Part shown: positions 1 to 9,472 of the stretch, piece by piece | Layout of the letters: the number at the start of each line of letters is the position of its first letter | How positions within the stretch are numbered: the first letter of the stretch is position 1 | Source: Noviherbaspirillum galbum | GTDB taxonomy: Bacteria > Pseudomonadota > Gammaproteobacteria > Burkholderiales > Burkholderiaceae_D | NCBI RefSeq assembly: GCF_010974945.1 | Contig: NZ_JAAIVB010000037.1 | Location: 62,001-126,000 of the forward strand | DNA length: 64,000 nucleotides | Direction of reading: 5' to 3' | Program-made: the position numbers and the translations under genes | The notes under the pieces: generated by a model | What the model saw: the letters and a program-made list of their open reading frames with translations, nothing else | The model's database searches: none | What the model was told of the DNA's origin: nothing

Positions 1-270
1 GAACAGCAAGAACTGCACATCGCCAGCGTGGTGGTGTCTGCCCGGCACGAACAGCTTTCCTCCATCCGTTCCTGCGTCGAGTCCGTGCCCGGCGCGGAAG
101 TCCATCATGTCGCCGCCGGCAAGATGATCGTCACCCTGGAAACGGAAAGCACGCGGCGCACCGTCGACATCATGGATGCAATCCGCGCGCTGCCGGGCGT
201 CATCGACGCGGTACTCATTTATCAACATGCGGAACCCGTTTCCGCGCTCGAACAGGAAGTGCAATCATGA
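1..270 (+). CDS. napD: NapD, nitrate reductase maturation chaperone (5' end missing)
   Basis: NapD is a small cytoplasmic chaperone that binds the Tat signal peptide of NapA and holds back export until the molybdenum cofactor is inserted. The reading frame is open from base 1 ([15 protein letters not shown]...), and HIASVVV is the usual first beta strand of NapD, so the true start lies just before the window. The GTG at position 28 is internal. About 89 residues are visible, close to the normal full length. The stop codon overlaps the napA start by 4 nt (ATGA), which points to translational coupling. The family is clear; only the first few residues are unknown. Confidence 0.9.
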   Translation, partial: EQQELHIASVVVSARHEQLSSIRSCVESVPGAEVHHVAAGKMIVTLETESTRRTVDIMDAIRALPGVIDAVLIYQHAEPVSALEQEVQS

Positions 271-2762
271 CGCTCACACGGCGCGACTTCATCAAGCAAA
301 CGGCGGTCGTGACGGCTGCCAGTTCGATCGGCATCCCGGTCGAATCCATCGCGTCCAACGTGGTGACCGACGCTTCCAAGACCCAGTTGCAATGGTCCAA
401 GGCGCCATGCCGGTTCTGCGGCGTGGGCTGCGGCGTCAACGTCGGCGTCAAGGACGGTCGCGTGGTCGCCACCCATGGCGACGTGAACGCCGAGGTCAAC
501 CGCGGCATCAACTGCGTCAAGGGCTACTTCCTCTCCAAGATCATGTACGGGCAGGATCGTCTCACCAAGCCGCTGCTGCGCATGAAGAACGGCAAGTACG
601 ACAAGAACGGCGAATTCATGCCGGTGTCGTGGGACACGGCGTTCGACACCATGGCGAGCCAGTTCAAGAAGGTCCTGCGCGACAAGGGCCCGACCGGCAT
701 CGGCATGTTCGGCTCCGGCCAGTGGACCATCTGGGAAGGCTATGCGGCGGCGAAGATGTTCAAGGCCGGCTTCCGCTCCAACAACATCGATCCGAACGCG
801 CGCCACTGCATGGCCTCGGCCGTGGCCGGCTTCATGCGCACCTTCGGCATGGACGAGCCCATGGGCTGCTACGACGATATCGAAGCGGCCGACGCCTTCG
901 TGCTGTGGGGTTCGAACATGGCGGAGATGCATCCCATCCTCTGGACCCGCATCACCGACCGCAAGCTCTCAAACCCGCACGTGAAGGTGTCGGTGATGTC
1001 GGTGTACGAGCACCGCAGCTTCGAGCTCGCCGACCTGCCGATCATCTTCAAGCCGCAGAGCGACCTGGCGATCCTGAACTACATCGCGAACTACATCATC
1101 AAGAACAACAAGGTCAACAAGGACTTCGTCAGCAAGCACACCCGCTTCGCGATGGGCAACACCGACATCGGCTATGGCCTGCGCCCGGACCATCCGCTGC
1201 AGAAGGCCGCGAAGAACGTCGCCGACGCCAACGGCAGCAAGCCCATCACCTTCGAGGAATTCGCCAAGTTCGTCAGCACCTATGACGACGAATACACCTC
1301 GAAGCTGTCCGGCGTCCCGAAGGACAAGCTGCACAAGCTGGCCGAGATGTATGCCGACCCCAAGGTCAAGGTGACGTCCTTCTTCACCATGGGCTTCAAC
1401 CAGCATACGCGAGGCGTCTGGTGCAGCAACCTGCTGTACAACATCCACCTCCTCACCGGCAAGATCTCGACGCCGGGCAACAGCCCGTTCTCCTTGACGG
1501 GCCAGCCCTCGGCCTGCGGCACGGCGCGCGAAGTCGGTACTTTCTCCCACCGCCTGCCCGCGGACATGGTCGTTGCCAATCCCAAGCACCGCGAGAAGGC
1601 CGAGAAGATATGGCAGCTTCCCGCCGGCACCATCCCCGAGAAGCCGGGCTTCCACGCGGTGGTGCAGTCGCGCATGCTCAAGGACGGCAAGCTGAACGCC
1701 TACTGGGTCATGGCAAACAACAACATGCAGGCCGGACCGAACGCGCTGCAGGAAATCTATCCGGGCTTCCGCAACGGCGCCAACTTCGTGGTCGTTTCCG
1801 ATCCGTACCCGACCGCCACCACCATGGCGGCCGACCTCATTCTGCCGACCGCGATGTGGGTGGAGAAGGAGGGCGCCTATGGCAACGCCGAGCGCCGCAC
1901 CCAGTTCTGGCACCAGCTCGTCAATGCGCCCGGCGAGGCACGTTCGGATCTATGGCAGCTCGCCGAGTTCTCCAAGCGCTTCAAGATGGAAGAGATCTGG
2001 CCCAAGGAACTGCTGGACAAGGCGCCGCAGTATCGCGGCAAGACCATGTACGACCTCGTCTTCCGCAATGGCGTGGTCGACAAGTTTCCCGTCGCCGACA
2101 TGGCGAAGGAATACGAGAACCACGAAGCCAAGGCCTTTGGTTACTACATCCAGAAAGGCTTGTTCGAGGAATACGCCGAGTTCGGCCGCGGCCATGGCCA
2201 TGACCTCGCTCCCTTCGACACCTATCACAAGGAGCGCGGCCTGCGCTGGCCGGTGGTCGACGGCAAGGAAACGAAGTGGCGTTACCGCGAGGGACTCGAC
2301 CCCTACGTCAAGGCCGGCGCCGGCGTGGAATTCTATGGGCAGCCCGATGGCAAGGCAGTGATCTTCGCCTTGCCTTACGAGCCGCCCGCGGAGTCGCCGG
2401 ACAAGGACTATCCGTTCTGGCTGTCGACCGGCCGCGTGCTCGAGCACTGGCACACCGGCACCATGACGCGCCGCGTGCCCGAGCTGTACCGCGCGGTGCC
2501 GAACGCGGTGTGCTTCATGCACCCCGAGGATGCCAAGGAGCTCGGCGCGCGCCGCGGCGACATGATCGAGATCGCGTCCCGCCGCGGCTCCATCCGCAGC
2601 CGCGTGGAAACGCGCGGCCGCAACAAGCCGCCGCGCGGCCTGGTGTTCGTGCCCTTCTTCGATGCCAGCCAGCTGATCAACAAGGTGACGCTCGACGCCA
2701 CCGATCCGATTTCTTTCCAGACCGACTTCAAGAAGTGCGCGGTCAACATTCGCAAGGTATAA
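267..2762 (+). CDS. napA: NapA, periplasmic nitrate reductase catalytic subunit
   Basis: NapA reduces nitrate to nitrite in the periplasm using a bis-MGD molybdenum cofactor and one [4Fe-4S] cluster. The 831-residue length is normal for the family. The N-terminus carries a twin-arginine signal (TRRDFIK at residues 4-10). Cluster cysteines are Cys48, Cys51, Cys55 and Cys83, and the molybdenum ligand is probably Cys181 in NARHCMAS. The C-terminal part has the molybdopterin dinucleotide-binding fold ([20 protein letters not shown]). It is coupled to napD by a 4 nt overlap and followed 10 nt later by napB. Electrons should arrive from quinol through NapC and NapB. Confidence 0.98.
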   Translation: MTLTRRDFIKQTAVVTAASSIGIPVESIASNVVTDASKTQLQWSKAPCRFCGVGCGVNVGVKDGRVVATHGDVNAEVNRGINCVKGYFLSKIMYGQDRLTKPLLRMKNGKYDKNGEFMPVSWDTAFDTMASQFKKVLRDKGPTGIGMFGSGQWTIWEGYAAAKMFKAGFRSNNIDPNARHCMASAVAGFMRTFGMDEPMGCYDDIEAADAFVLWGSNMAEMHPILWTRITDRKLSNPHVKVSVMSVYEHRSFELADLPIIFKPQSDLAILNYIANYIIKNNKVNKDFVSKHTRFAMGNTDIGYGLRPDHPLQKAAKNVADANGSKPITFEEFAKFVSTYDDEYTSKLSGVPKDKLHKLAEMYADPKVKVTSFFTMGFNQHTRGVWCSNLLYNIHLLTGKISTPGNSPFSLTGQPSACGTAREVGTFSHRLPADMVVANPKHREKAEKIWQLPAGTIPEKPGFHAVVQSRMLKDGKLNAYWVMANNNMQAGPNALQEIYPGFRNGANFVVVSDPYPTATTMAADLILPTAMWVEKEGAYGNAERRTQFWHQLVNAPGEARSDLWQLAEFSKRFKMEEIWPKELLDKAPQYRGKTMYDLVFRNGVVDKFPVADMAKEYENHEAKAFGYYIQKGLFEEYAEFGRGHGHDLAPFDTYHKERGLRWPVVDGKETKWRYREGLDPYVKAGAGVEFYGQPDGKAVIFALPYEPPAESPDKDYPFWLSTGRVLEHWHTGTMTRRVPELYRAVPNAVCFMHPEDAKELGARRGDMIEIASRRGSIRSRVETRGRNKPPRGLVFVPFFDASQLINKVTLDATDPISFQTDFKKCAVNIRKV

Positions 2763-2772
2763 GGAGATTACC

Positions 2773-3264
2773 GTGAAAAAATGGCTTATCGCCTTGCTGG
2801 CCCTGTTGTCATTGCTGTCCCTGCATGCGGGAGGTGCCTCCGCCGTCGACCTGCAGGACGGCATGCGCGGCCCACTGGGATTCGAGCAGACCACCCAGCC
2901 GCCGCCGCTGGCCAATCCGGACAACAGCGACATCAAGCGTTCGCGCAACTACGCCATGCAGCCGCCGGTGATTCCCCACAAGATCGAAGGCTACCAGCTC
3001 GACAAGAATGCGAACCGCTGCATGATGTGCCACGCGCGCACGCGTACCCAGGAAAGCCAGGCGCCCATGATCAGCGTCACCCACTTCATGGACCGCGACG
3101 GAAACTTCCTGGCCGAGGTTTCCCCGCGCCGCTATTTCTGCATGCAGTGCCACGTGCCGCAGGCCGGGCTGAACCCGCTGGTGGGCAATACCTTCACCGA
3201 CGTCGACAGCATGCTCAAGAAGACGGATGGCAAGCAGGAAACTCCCGCCGCCAGGAAGAAGTGA
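2773..3264 (+). CDS. napB: NapB, diheme c-type electron transfer subunit
   Basis: NapB is the periplasmic diheme cytochrome c that passes electrons from NapC to NapA. The protein has 163 residues with a cleavable signal peptide (hydrophobic residues 4-18, cleavage probably after GASA near residue 24). Two heme-attachment motifs are visible, CMMCH at 83-87 and CMQCH at 123-127, and His70 and His104 are candidate distal ligands. The start is GTG at 2773, preceded by a strong AAGGAG site. Its hemes depend on the ccm genes encoded just downstream. Confidence 0.96.
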   Translation: MKKWLIALLALLSLLSLHAGGASAVDLQDGMRGPLGFEQTTQPPPLANPDNSDIKRSRNYAMQPPVIPHKIEGYQLDKNANRCMMCHARTRTQESQAPMISVTHFMDRDGNFLAEVSPRRYFCMQCHVPQAGLNPLVGNTFTDVDSMLKKTDGKQETPAARKK

Positions 3265-3271
3265 GGCCGCC

Positions 3272-3853
3272 ATGATCGCCATCATGAAGCAGTACTGGAC
3301 CATCCTCCGCCGTCCCAGCATGCACCTCAGCCTGGGCTTCCTGACCATCGGGGCCTTCATTGCCGGCGTGATCTTCTGGGGCGGCTTCAACACCGCCATG
3401 GAAGCGACCAATACCGAGAAGTTCTGCACCGGCTGCCACGAGATGCGGGACAACGTGTTCCAGGAACTGCAGAACACGATCCACTACTCGAACCGCAGCG
3501 GCGTGCGCGCGGTGTGCTCGAACTGCCACGTGCCGCATAACTGGACCGACAAGATCGCGCGCAAGATGCAGGCCTCGAAGGAAGTCTGGGGCAAGCTCTT
3601 CGGCACCATCGATACCCGCGAAAAGTTCGAGGCGCACCGCCTTGAGCTTGCCAGCCACGAGTGGGCCCGCCTCAAGGCCAACAACTCGCTGGAGTGCCGC
3701 AACTGCCACCAGTTCGAATCGATGGACTTCACCCGGCAGAGCAAGCGCGCGGTGGAAGCGCACTCGACCTACCTGGCAAAGGGCGAGAAGACCTGCATCG
3801 ATTGCCACAAGGGCATCGCCCACCAGCTGCCTGACATGGCTGGCGTAAAATAA
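3272..3853 (+). CDS. napC: NapC, membrane-anchored tetraheme quinol dehydrogenase
   Basis: NapC (NapC/NirT family) oxidises membrane quinol and reduces NapB. It has one N-terminal membrane helix (about residues 18-37) and a periplasmic domain with four CXXCH sites: CTGCH 52-56, CSNCH 82-86, CRNCH 142-146 and CIDCH 175-179. The 193-residue length fits the family. I chose the ATG at 3272; the frame is open upstream, but that stretch overlaps the end of napB and has no signal character. ATG 3284 is an alternative. This is the last nap gene, so the visible order is napDABC; anything before napD lies outside the window. Confidence 0.96.
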   Translation: MIAIMKQYWTILRRPSMHLSLGFLTIGAFIAGVIFWGGFNTAMEATNTEKFCTGCHEMRDNVFQELQNTIHYSNRSGVRAVCSNCHVPHNWTDKIARKMQASKEVWGKLFGTIDTREKFEAHRLELASHEWARLKANNSLECRNCHQFESMDFTRQSKRAVEAHSTYLAKGEKTCIDCHKGIAHQLPDMAGVK

Positions 3854-3883
3854 GCCGTCATCGTCTGACGCGCTTCCGGCAGC

Positions 3884-3915
3884 GGAAAGGACGCCCCTTG
3901 CGGGACGTCCTTTCC
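3884..3915 (+). terminator. Hairpin between the nap and ccm genes
   Basis: A perfect 10 bp stem (GGAAAGGACG pairing with CGTCCTTTCC) encloses a 12 nt loop. It lies 30 nt after the napC stop and 27 nt before ccmA. There is no long T run, so it may act as a weak terminator, an attenuator or a 3' stabiliser of the nap mRNA rather than a full stop. Confidence 0.55.
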
Positions 3916-3941
3916 TTCGCCGCGGCCATCCTTCCGATTCC

Positions 3942-4589
3942 ATGACTCTCGAAGCAAGCAAGCTGACCTGCAGGCGCGGCGATCTCGAATTGTTCGCCGG
4001 CATCGATGCCGTCGTCGCTGCCGGCGACGCATTGCGGGTCGCGGGCGGAAACGGCAGCGGCAAGACCAGCCTGTTGCGCATTCTCGCCGGCCTGTCGCCG
4101 CCCGAAGCGGGCGAGGTGGCATGGCAGGGGCGCAACATCCGCCGCATCCGCGACCAGTTCAACAGCCAGCTCGTCTTTCTCGGGCATGCGCTGGGCGTCA
4201 AGGATGAGCTGCTGGCATGGGAAAACCTCGTCATGGCCATGACGCTCGCGGGCAGGCGCCTCGGTCCCGACGAAGCGATCGATGCCCTCGAGGCGGCGGG
4301 CATCGGCCACATCGCCGACCTGCCGGGACGCGCGCTGTCGGAAGGGCAGCGCAAGCGGGTCGCGCTGGCCAGGCTGCCCCTGTTGTTCGACCGCCCCCTC
4401 TGGATTCTCGACGAACCCTTTGCCGCGCTGGACGTCGCCGCCATCAAGGATCTCATTGCCGTGATCGACCGCCATCTCGCCGGCGGAGGCATGCTCGTCT
4501 ACACCACGCACCAGGATGTTTTCCTGCAGGCAGCCCGACAGGGCCTCCTTGACCTGGGCAAGACGCCGGAAAGGCCGGACGCATGCTGA
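3942..4589 (+). CDS. ccmA: CcmA, ABC transporter ATPase for cytochrome c maturation
   Basis: CcmA is the cytoplasmic ATPase of the CcmABCD complex; ATP hydrolysis releases heme-loaded CcmE from CcmC. The 215 residues include a Walker A loop (GGNGSGKT), an ABC signature in the divergent form typical of CcmA (LSEGQRKR), Walker B (LWILDEPF) and a switch histidine (TTHQD). The ATG at 3942 starts the family-typical N-terminus. The end overlaps ccmB by 7 nt, so the two subunits are probably translated together. Confidence 0.96.
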   Translation: MTLEASKLTCRRGDLELFAGIDAVVAAGDALRVAGGNGSGKTSLLRILAGLSPPEAGEVAWQGRNIRRIRDQFNSQLVFLGHALGVKDELLAWENLVMAMTLAGRRLGPDEAIDALEAAGIGHIADLPGRALSEGQRKRVALARLPLLFDRPLWILDEPFAALDVAAIKDLIAVIDRHLAGGGMLVYTTHQDVFLQAARQGLLDLGKTPERPDAC

Positions 4590-5251
4590 ACCTGCTGCTG
4601 GCGGTGGCGCGCCGCGACCTCCTGCTTGCCTGGCGCCGCAAGTCCGACGTGCTCACCACGGTGTTCTTCTTCATCATCGTCATCAGCCTGTTTCCCCTTG
4701 GCGTCGGGCCCGAGCCGCAACTCTTGCGCAGCATGGCGCCGGGCATCGTCTGGGTGGCGGCATTGCTGGCCTCCATGCTGGCCCTCGGCCGCCTTTTCGC
4801 GCAGGACCATGCCGACGGTTCGCTCGAACAGATGGTGCTGTCGCCCGAGCCCCTGACCGTCATCGTGCTGGGCAAGGTCATCGCCCACTGGCTGGTGACC
4901 GGGATGCCGATCACCTTGCTGGCGCCGGTGATGGCGCTGCAGTTCGACCTGCCCGGCCAGTCCGTGGCCATCCTCGCAATCGGCCTGCTGCTTGGCACGC
5001 CGGTGCTGAGCCTGGTCGGCGCCATCGGCGCTGCGCTCACGCTCGGCGCGCGCGGCAGCGGCGTGCTGGTCGCGCTGCTCGTCCTGCCGCTCTACATTCC
5101 CGTCCTGATCTTCGGCGCCGGCGCGGTGGGGGCGGATGCGGCCGGCGTGGGTGCCAGCGCGCACCTGCTCCTGCTGGGCGCCGGGCTCGCCGCCTCGGCG
5201 GTGCTGTCGCCATGGGCCACTGCGGCGGCCTTGCGCATCTCGCTCGAATAG
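4583..5251 (+). CDS. ccmB: CcmB, heme exporter membrane subunit
   Basis: CcmB is the integral membrane partner of CcmA. The 222-residue protein begins MLNLLLAVARRDLLLAWRRK, a typical CcmB N-terminus, and has about six hydrophobic segments, including the conserved region around FAQDHADGSLEQM. It overlaps ccmA by 7 nt. A 257 nt gap separates it from ccmC, the longest break inside the ccm cluster. Confidence 0.96.
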   Translation: MLNLLLAVARRDLLLAWRRKSDVLTTVFFFIIVISLFPLGVGPEPQLLRSMAPGIVWVAALLASMLALGRLFAQDHADGSLEQMVLSPEPLTVIVLGKVIAHWLVTGMPITLLAPVMALQFDLPGQSVAILAIGLLLGTPVLSLVGAIGAALTLGARGSGVLVALLVLPLYIPVLIFGAGAVGADAAGVGASAHLLLLGAGLAASAVLSPWATAAALRISLE

Positions 5252-5508
5252 AGTCGCCGGGCCCGGCTGGTACGGTGCTTGCTCTATACCCCTTCGTTAC
5301 CGCGAACGCGCCGCCCAGGCCGCCGGGCAATGAAAAAACCCAAGAAAATCGGCCCACTGGGTGGCCCGCGCGACGAGAAAGAACATATCGATGCGGACCG
5401 CCTTCCCGGCCGCGGGAAAACAGGCCAGGCAAGGCGAAACCAGGCGGAATGCGCCCCAGACCGCCTTTCATCACCAAGCACCACCAAGCAAACCGGAGTC
5501 ACGACACC
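5252..5508 (+). other. Gap between ccmB and ccmC
   Basis: This 257 nt stretch is unusual in an otherwise overlapping cluster. Short frames cross it (for example 5279-5530), but they lack a convincing ribosome binding site and recognisable protein features. The ccmC frame itself is open through the whole gap, but the upstream residues are low-complexity Arg/Pro/Gly and look non-coding. I see no clear promoter or terminator. Confidence 0.5.
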
Positions 5509-6300
5509 ATGGCGAATGCCAGCCCAATGATGCCGACGCGGCACCCCTGCCTTGCGCCGTCGCTGTACAGATTCGCATCGCCGCAGGCGTTTTTCCCGCT
5601 CGCGGGAAAGCTGATTCCCTGGTTCGGGATTTCGGCCGCGCTGCTGGCTCTTGCCGGCATGGCGATCGGCTTCCTTTTCGCGCCGACGGATTTCCAGCAA
5701 GGCGATGCTTACCGCATCATCTTCCTGCACGTGCCGGCGGCGTGGATGTCGATGTTCATCTACATCGTGATGGCGGCATGGGCCGGGCTCGGACTGGTCC
5801 TGAACACACGGCTGTCGTCGATGATGGCCACGGCTCTCGCGCCCACCGGCGCGATGTTCACCTTCGTCGCCCTGTGGACCGGCGCGCTTTGGGGCAAGCC
5901 GACCTGGGGCGCGTGGTGGGTCTGGGATGCGCGCCTGACGTCCGAGCTCATCCTGCTGTTCCTGTATGCCGGCTTCATCGCGCTGCAATCCTCGATCGAC
6001 GACCCGCGCCGCGCCGACCGCGCTGGCGCCGTCCTCGCGCTCGTGGGCGTGGTCAACGTCCCCGTCATCTATTTCTCGGTGCAATGGTGGAACACCTTGC
6101 ACCAGGGCTCATCCATCAGCATGACCAAGGCGCCGAGCATGGCGCTGGTGATGGTGGCCGGGATGGTCGTCATGGCGCTCGCCGCCTGGGCCTATACCGT
6201 TGCCGTCGCGCTGAAGCGGGTGCGCCTCATCATTCTCGAACGCGAACGCCATGCCGACTGGGCAAGGCAATACTTGCAGCAGCAACGGGGGCACGCATGA
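5509..6300 (+). CDS. ccmC: CcmC, heme delivery to CcmE
   Basis: CcmC is a six-helix membrane protein that binds heme in the periplasm and promotes its covalent attachment to CcmE. The tryptophan-rich WWD motif is present (WGAWWVWDARLTSEL), as are conserved histidines in FLHVPAAWMS and WWNTLHQGSS. I place the start at ATG 5509, giving 263 residues; the extra 20-30 N-terminal residues relative to the shortest homologues mean ATG 5518 is also possible. The stop overlaps the ccmD start (ATGA). Confidence 0.95.
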   Translation: MANASPMMPTRHPCLAPSLYRFASPQAFFPLAGKLIPWFGISAALLALAGMAIGFLFAPTDFQQGDAYRIIFLHVPAAWMSMFIYIVMAAWAGLGLVLNTRLSSMMATALAPTGAMFTFVALWTGALWGKPTWGAWWVWDARLTSELILLFLYAGFIALQSSIDDPRRADRAGAVLALVGVVNVPVIYFSVQWWNTLHQGSSISMTKAPSMALVMVAGMVVMALAAWAYTVAVALKRVRLIILERERHADWARQYLQQQRGHA

Positions 6301-6542
6301 ACTGGCACGGCATGAACGAATTCATTTCCATGGGCGGCTATGCGCTCTACGTCTGGGGCGCGGCGGGCATGACGGCCTTGCTGGTCGCGGGCGAAGTGCT
6401 GGCGCTGCGCAGCCGGACGAAGGCCATCGTGCGCCAGCACCAGCGCGCGCTGCGCCGCGAGCGGCACCCGACCGACGGCATTGGCGGAAGGAACGGAAAG
6501 AACGGAAAAAACGGAAAGGATGGACATGAAGGCAAGGCATAA
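6297..6542 (+). CDS. ccmD: CcmD, small membrane subunit with low-complexity tail
   Basis: CcmD is a small protein with one membrane helix that helps release holo-CcmE from CcmABC. The 81 residues comprise a helix at about residues 15-35, a basic stretch, and a Gly/Asn/Lys tail (GGRNGKNGKNGKDGHEGKA) made by a 9 nt tandem repeat. The position between ccmC and ccmE, the ATGA overlap with ccmC and the N-terminus (NEFISMGGYALYVWGA) identify it. It is somewhat longer than many CcmD proteins because of the tail. The last 17 nt overlap ccmE. Confidence 0.9.
   Translation: MNWHGMNEFISMGGYALYVWGAAGMTALLVAGEVLALRSRTKAIVRQHQRALRRERHPTDGIGGRNGKNGKNGKDGHEGKA
6492..6518 (+). repeat. Triple 9 nt tandem repeat in ccmD
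   Basis: Three consecutive 9-mers (AACGGAAAG, AACGGAAAA, AACGGAAAG) encode Asn-Gly-Lys three times in ccmD. The tract ends 8 nt before the ccmE ATG, and its GGAAAGG sequence probably also serves as the ccmE ribosome binding site. Confidence 0.85.
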
Positions 6543-6963
6543 GCGCCTGGCGCTGGTGGCAACCGGGCTCGCGCTGCTGTGTCTCGCGGCATGGCTGGTG
6601 CTGTCCGCGTTCCGGCAAAACATGGTGTTCTTCTACACCCCCGCGCAGGTCAGCGCAGGCGAAGCGCCTAAGGGCCGCAGCTTCCGTGTCGGCGGCATGG
6701 TGGAATCCGGCAGCCTGCGGCGCCATGCCGACGGCGTGACGGTCAGCTTCACCGTCAGCGACAACGTCAAGACCATCCCGGTGACATACAAAGGAATGCT
6801 TCCCGACCTGTTCAAGGAAGGGAAGGGCGTGGTCGCGCAAGGCAGCCTGGACGGCGAGGGCCGCTTCCGTGCCGACAAGGTGCTGGCCAAGCACGATGAA
6901 AACTACATGCCGCCGGAAGCTGCCTATGCCTTGAAGAAGGGGCAGGAAGGGAAGGTCCGCTGA
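6526..6963 (+). CDS. ccmE: CcmE, periplasmic heme chaperone
   Basis: CcmE carries heme covalently from CcmC to the CcmF/CcmH ligase. From ATG 6526 it has 145 residues beginning MKARHKRLA, the standard CcmE start, with one N-terminal membrane helix (about 8-28) and a beta-barrel domain. The heme-binding histidine is His123 in LAKHDENYMP, and the following Tyr127 is the usual axial ligand. An ATG two codons upstream (6520) is possible but less typical. The stop shares one base with the ccmF start. Confidence 0.96.
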   Translation: MKARHKRLALVATGLALLCLAAWLVLSAFRQNMVFFYTPAQVSAGEAPKGRSFRVGGMVESGSLRRHADGVTVSFTVSDNVKTIPVTYKGMLPDLFKEGKGVVAQGSLDGEGRFRADKVLAKHDENYMPPEAAYALKKGQEGKVR

Positions 6964-8942
6964 TGTTGCCGGAACTCGGAAACTTTTCCCTCATGCTGGC
7001 GCTGTGCGTCGCGCTCGTGCAGGCGATCCTGCCTGTCGTCGGCGCGCACCAGGGAAGGCGTGGCTGGATGGCGCTGGCGCGTCCGGCGGCGCTTGCCCAA
7101 TGCCTGCTGGTCAGCGTCGCCTTCGGCGTCCTGGTCCATGCTTTCGTCGCCAACGACTTTTCCGTTGCCTATGTCGCTGGCAATTCCAACTCCAGGCTGC
7201 CGGTCTACTACCGCATTGCAGGCGCATGGGGCGGCCACGAAGGCTCGCTGCTGCTGTGGATCGAGATGCTTTCCTGCTGGGCGCTCGCCGTGGCGCTGCT
7301 GAGCCGGCAGCTCGCGGAAGACACCGTGGCGCGGGTGCTGGGCGTGCTCGGCATGATCTCCGTGGGCTTCCTGGCGTTCCTGCTGTTCACCTCGAATCCG
7401 TTCGACCGCCTGCTGCCGGGCGCGCCGGAAGGCCGCGACCTCAACCCCTTGCTGCAGGACTTCGGCATGATCGTGCATCCGCCGCTGCTGTACATGGGCT
7501 ACGTCGGATTCTCGGTCGCCTTTGCCTTCGCCATCGCGGCGCTGCTCTCGGGACGGCTCGACGCGGCGTGGGCGCGCTGGTCGCGCCCCTGGACTTCCGC
7601 CGCCTGGACCTTCCTTACCCTCGGCATCTTCATGGGCAGCTTCTGGGCCTACTACGAGCTGGGCTGGGGCGGCTGGTGGTTCTGGGATCCGGTGGAGAAT
7701 GCGTCCTTCATGCCGTGGCTGGTCGGCACGGCATTGATGCACTCGCTGGCGGTGACGGAAAAGCGCGGCAGCTTCAAGAACTGGACGGTGCTGCTGGCAA
7801 TCGTGGCCTTCTCGCTGTCCCTGCTCGGCACCTTCCTGGTTCGTTCCGGCGTGCTGACTTCAGTGCATGCCTTCGCCACCGATCCTCGCCGCGGTACCTA
7901 CATCCTGGTCTACCTCGCGCTGGTGATCGGCGGGTCGCTGAGCCTGTATGCATGGCGCGCGCCGAAGGTGGGATTGGGCGGACGCTTCGAACTGGTGTCG
8001 CGCGAATCCCTGCTGCTGGTGAATAACGTGCTGCTGCTGGTGGCATCGGCCACGGTGCTGCTTGGCACCTTGTATCCCCTGTTCATGGATGCCTTCGGCC
8101 TCGGCAAGATTTCCGTCGGTCCGCCGTATTTCGAGGCGGTGTTCGTGCCGCTGATGCTGCCGATGCTGCTGCTGCTGGCCGCGGGTCCGTTCGCGAGGTG
8201 GAAGCGCGACACGGCCGGCGAGATCATGCGCCGGTTGCGCGTTAGCGCCTTCATCGCAGTGGTTGCCGCGCTTGCCATGCTTGCGGTCCTTGCCGCTTCG
8301 CCGATGGCGGCGGCGGGCATCGGCATGGCGGCCTGGATCGTGGCATCCTGCGTGGCGCACGTGGTCGAACGCGCGCGTCACGCGCCGCGCGGCATGTCCT
8401 GGCGCCGCCGCCTGGGACGCGAGCCGGCCAGCTTCTGGGCCATGCAGCTTGCGCATGCCGGCATCGGCATCTTCGTGGTCGGCGTCACCATGGTCAACGG
8501 CTTCGCCATCCAGAAGGACGTGAAGATGCGCCCGGGCGACGTCGTGCAGCTCGGAGAGTACCGCTTCTCCTTCGCCAAGCTGGAAGACGTTGCCGGCCCC
8601 AATTACGTCGCCGCCCGCGGCAGCTTCGCGGTCAGCCGGGGCGATGACGCGGTCACGGTGCTCCAGCCGGAAAAGCGCGTCTACCTGGCATCGCGCATGC
8701 CGATGACGGAAGCGGCCATCGACCGCGGCCTGGCGCGCGACCTCTACGTTTCGCTAGGCGAGGCGGCGGACGACGGGGCGTGGATCGTGCGGCTGCAGCA
8801 GAAGCCCTTCGTCAGCTGGATCTGGGCCGGCTGCCTCGTCATGGCCCTGGGCGGCGTGCTCGCGGCCGGCGATCGCCGCTACCGCCAGGCTGCGCGCAAG
8901 AGCGCGGCCGCGCCCGCCAACATCAATCTCGTGAACTCCTGA
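6963..8942 (+). CDS. ccmF: CcmF, cytochrome c heme lyase core subunit
   Basis: CcmF takes heme from holo-CcmE and, with CcmH, attaches it to CXXCH cysteines of apocytochromes. It is a large polytopic membrane protein of 659 residues with the WWD domain (WGGWWFWDPVENASFMPWL) and conserved periplasmic histidines. The length is normal. The ATG at 6963 overlaps the ccmE stop by one base, and ccmG begins 2 nt after the ccmF stop. Confidence 0.97.
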   Translation: MLPELGNFSLMLALCVALVQAILPVVGAHQGRRGWMALARPAALAQCLLVSVAFGVLVHAFVANDFSVAYVAGNSNSRLPVYYRIAGAWGGHEGSLLLWIEMLSCWALAVALLSRQLAEDTVARVLGVLGMISVGFLAFLLFTSNPFDRLLPGAPEGRDLNPLLQDFGMIVHPPLLYMGYVGFSVAFAFAIAALLSGRLDAAWARWSRPWTSAAWTFLTLGIFMGSFWAYYELGWGGWWFWDPVENASFMPWLVGTALMHSLAVTEKRGSFKNWTVLLAIVAFSLSLLGTFLVRSGVLTSVHAFATDPRRGTYILVYLALVIGGSLSLYAWRAPKVGLGGRFELVSRESLLLVNNVLLLVASATVLLGTLYPLFMDAFGLGKISVGPPYFEAVFVPLMLPMLLLLAAGPFARWKRDTAGEIMRRLRVSAFIAVVAALAMLAVLAASPMAAAGIGMAAWIVASCVAHVVERARHAPRGMSWRRRLGREPASFWAMQLAHAGIGIFVVGVTMVNGFAIQKDVKMRPGDVVQLGEYRFSFAKLEDVAGPNYVAARGSFAVSRGDDAVTVLQPEKRVYLASRMPMTEAAIDRGLARDLYVSLGEAADDGAWIVRLQQKPFVSWIWAGCLVMALGGVLAAGDRRYRQAARKSAAAPANINLVNS

Positions 8943-8944
8943 AC

Positions 8945-9472
8945 ATGAAACGTTTTCTGCTGCCGCTCGGCGTATTCCTCGGCCTGTTGCTGCTGCTGGC
9001 CGTCGGCCTGCGCCTGAACCCCCGCGAGATTCCTTCGCCCTTCATCGGCAAGCCGGCGCCCGCCTTCCGTCTCGAACAGCTGCATGCCGCCGGCAAGACT
9101 ATCTCTGCCGCCGACATGGCCGGCCAGGTGTGGATGCTCAACGTCTGGGCGTCGTGGTGTTCCTCCTGCCGGGTGGAACATCCCGCCCTGCTGAAATTCG
9201 CCAGGACGAATGCCATCCCTGTGCTGGGGCTGAACTACAAGGATACCCGCGAGGAAGGCATGAAATGGCTGGAAGAGCAGGGCAATCCCTACCTGGTGTC
9301 GGCGTTCGACAAGGAGGGCAGGGTCGGCATCGACTATGGCGTGTACGGCGTGCCCGAAACCTTCGTCATCGACAAGAAAGGCGTGATCCGCATGAAATTC
9401 ACCGGCCCGCTGACCGACGACACCATCCGCGGCAAGCTGCTGCCCCTGATCGAGGAACTCAAGAATGCCTAA
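8945..9472 (+). CDS. ccmG: CcmG/DsbE thiol:disulfide oxidoreductase
   Basis: CcmG is a membrane-tethered periplasmic thioredoxin-like protein that keeps apocytochrome and CcmH cysteines reduced. The 175 residues start with a signal anchor (residues 4-22) followed by a thioredoxin fold with active site WCSSC (Cys72, Cys75) and the cis-proline loop VYGVPETFV. WCSSC differs slightly from the more common WCPTC of CcmG. It overlaps ccmH by 8 nt. Confidence 0.95.
   Translation: MKRFLLPLGVFLGLLLLLAVGLRLNPREIPSPFIGKPAPAFRLEQLHAAGKTISAADMAGQVWMLNVWASWCSSCRVEHPALLKFARTNAIPVLGLNYKDTREEGMKWLEEQGNPYLVSAFDKEGRVGIDYGVYGVPETFVIDKKGVIRMKFTGPLTDDTIRGKLLPLIEELKNA

Noticed and set aside
5279-5530. 83-codon frame between ccmB and ccmC
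   Set aside because: There is no ribosome binding site, the content is Lys/Arg/Gly-rich without features, and it runs into the ccmC start in another frame.
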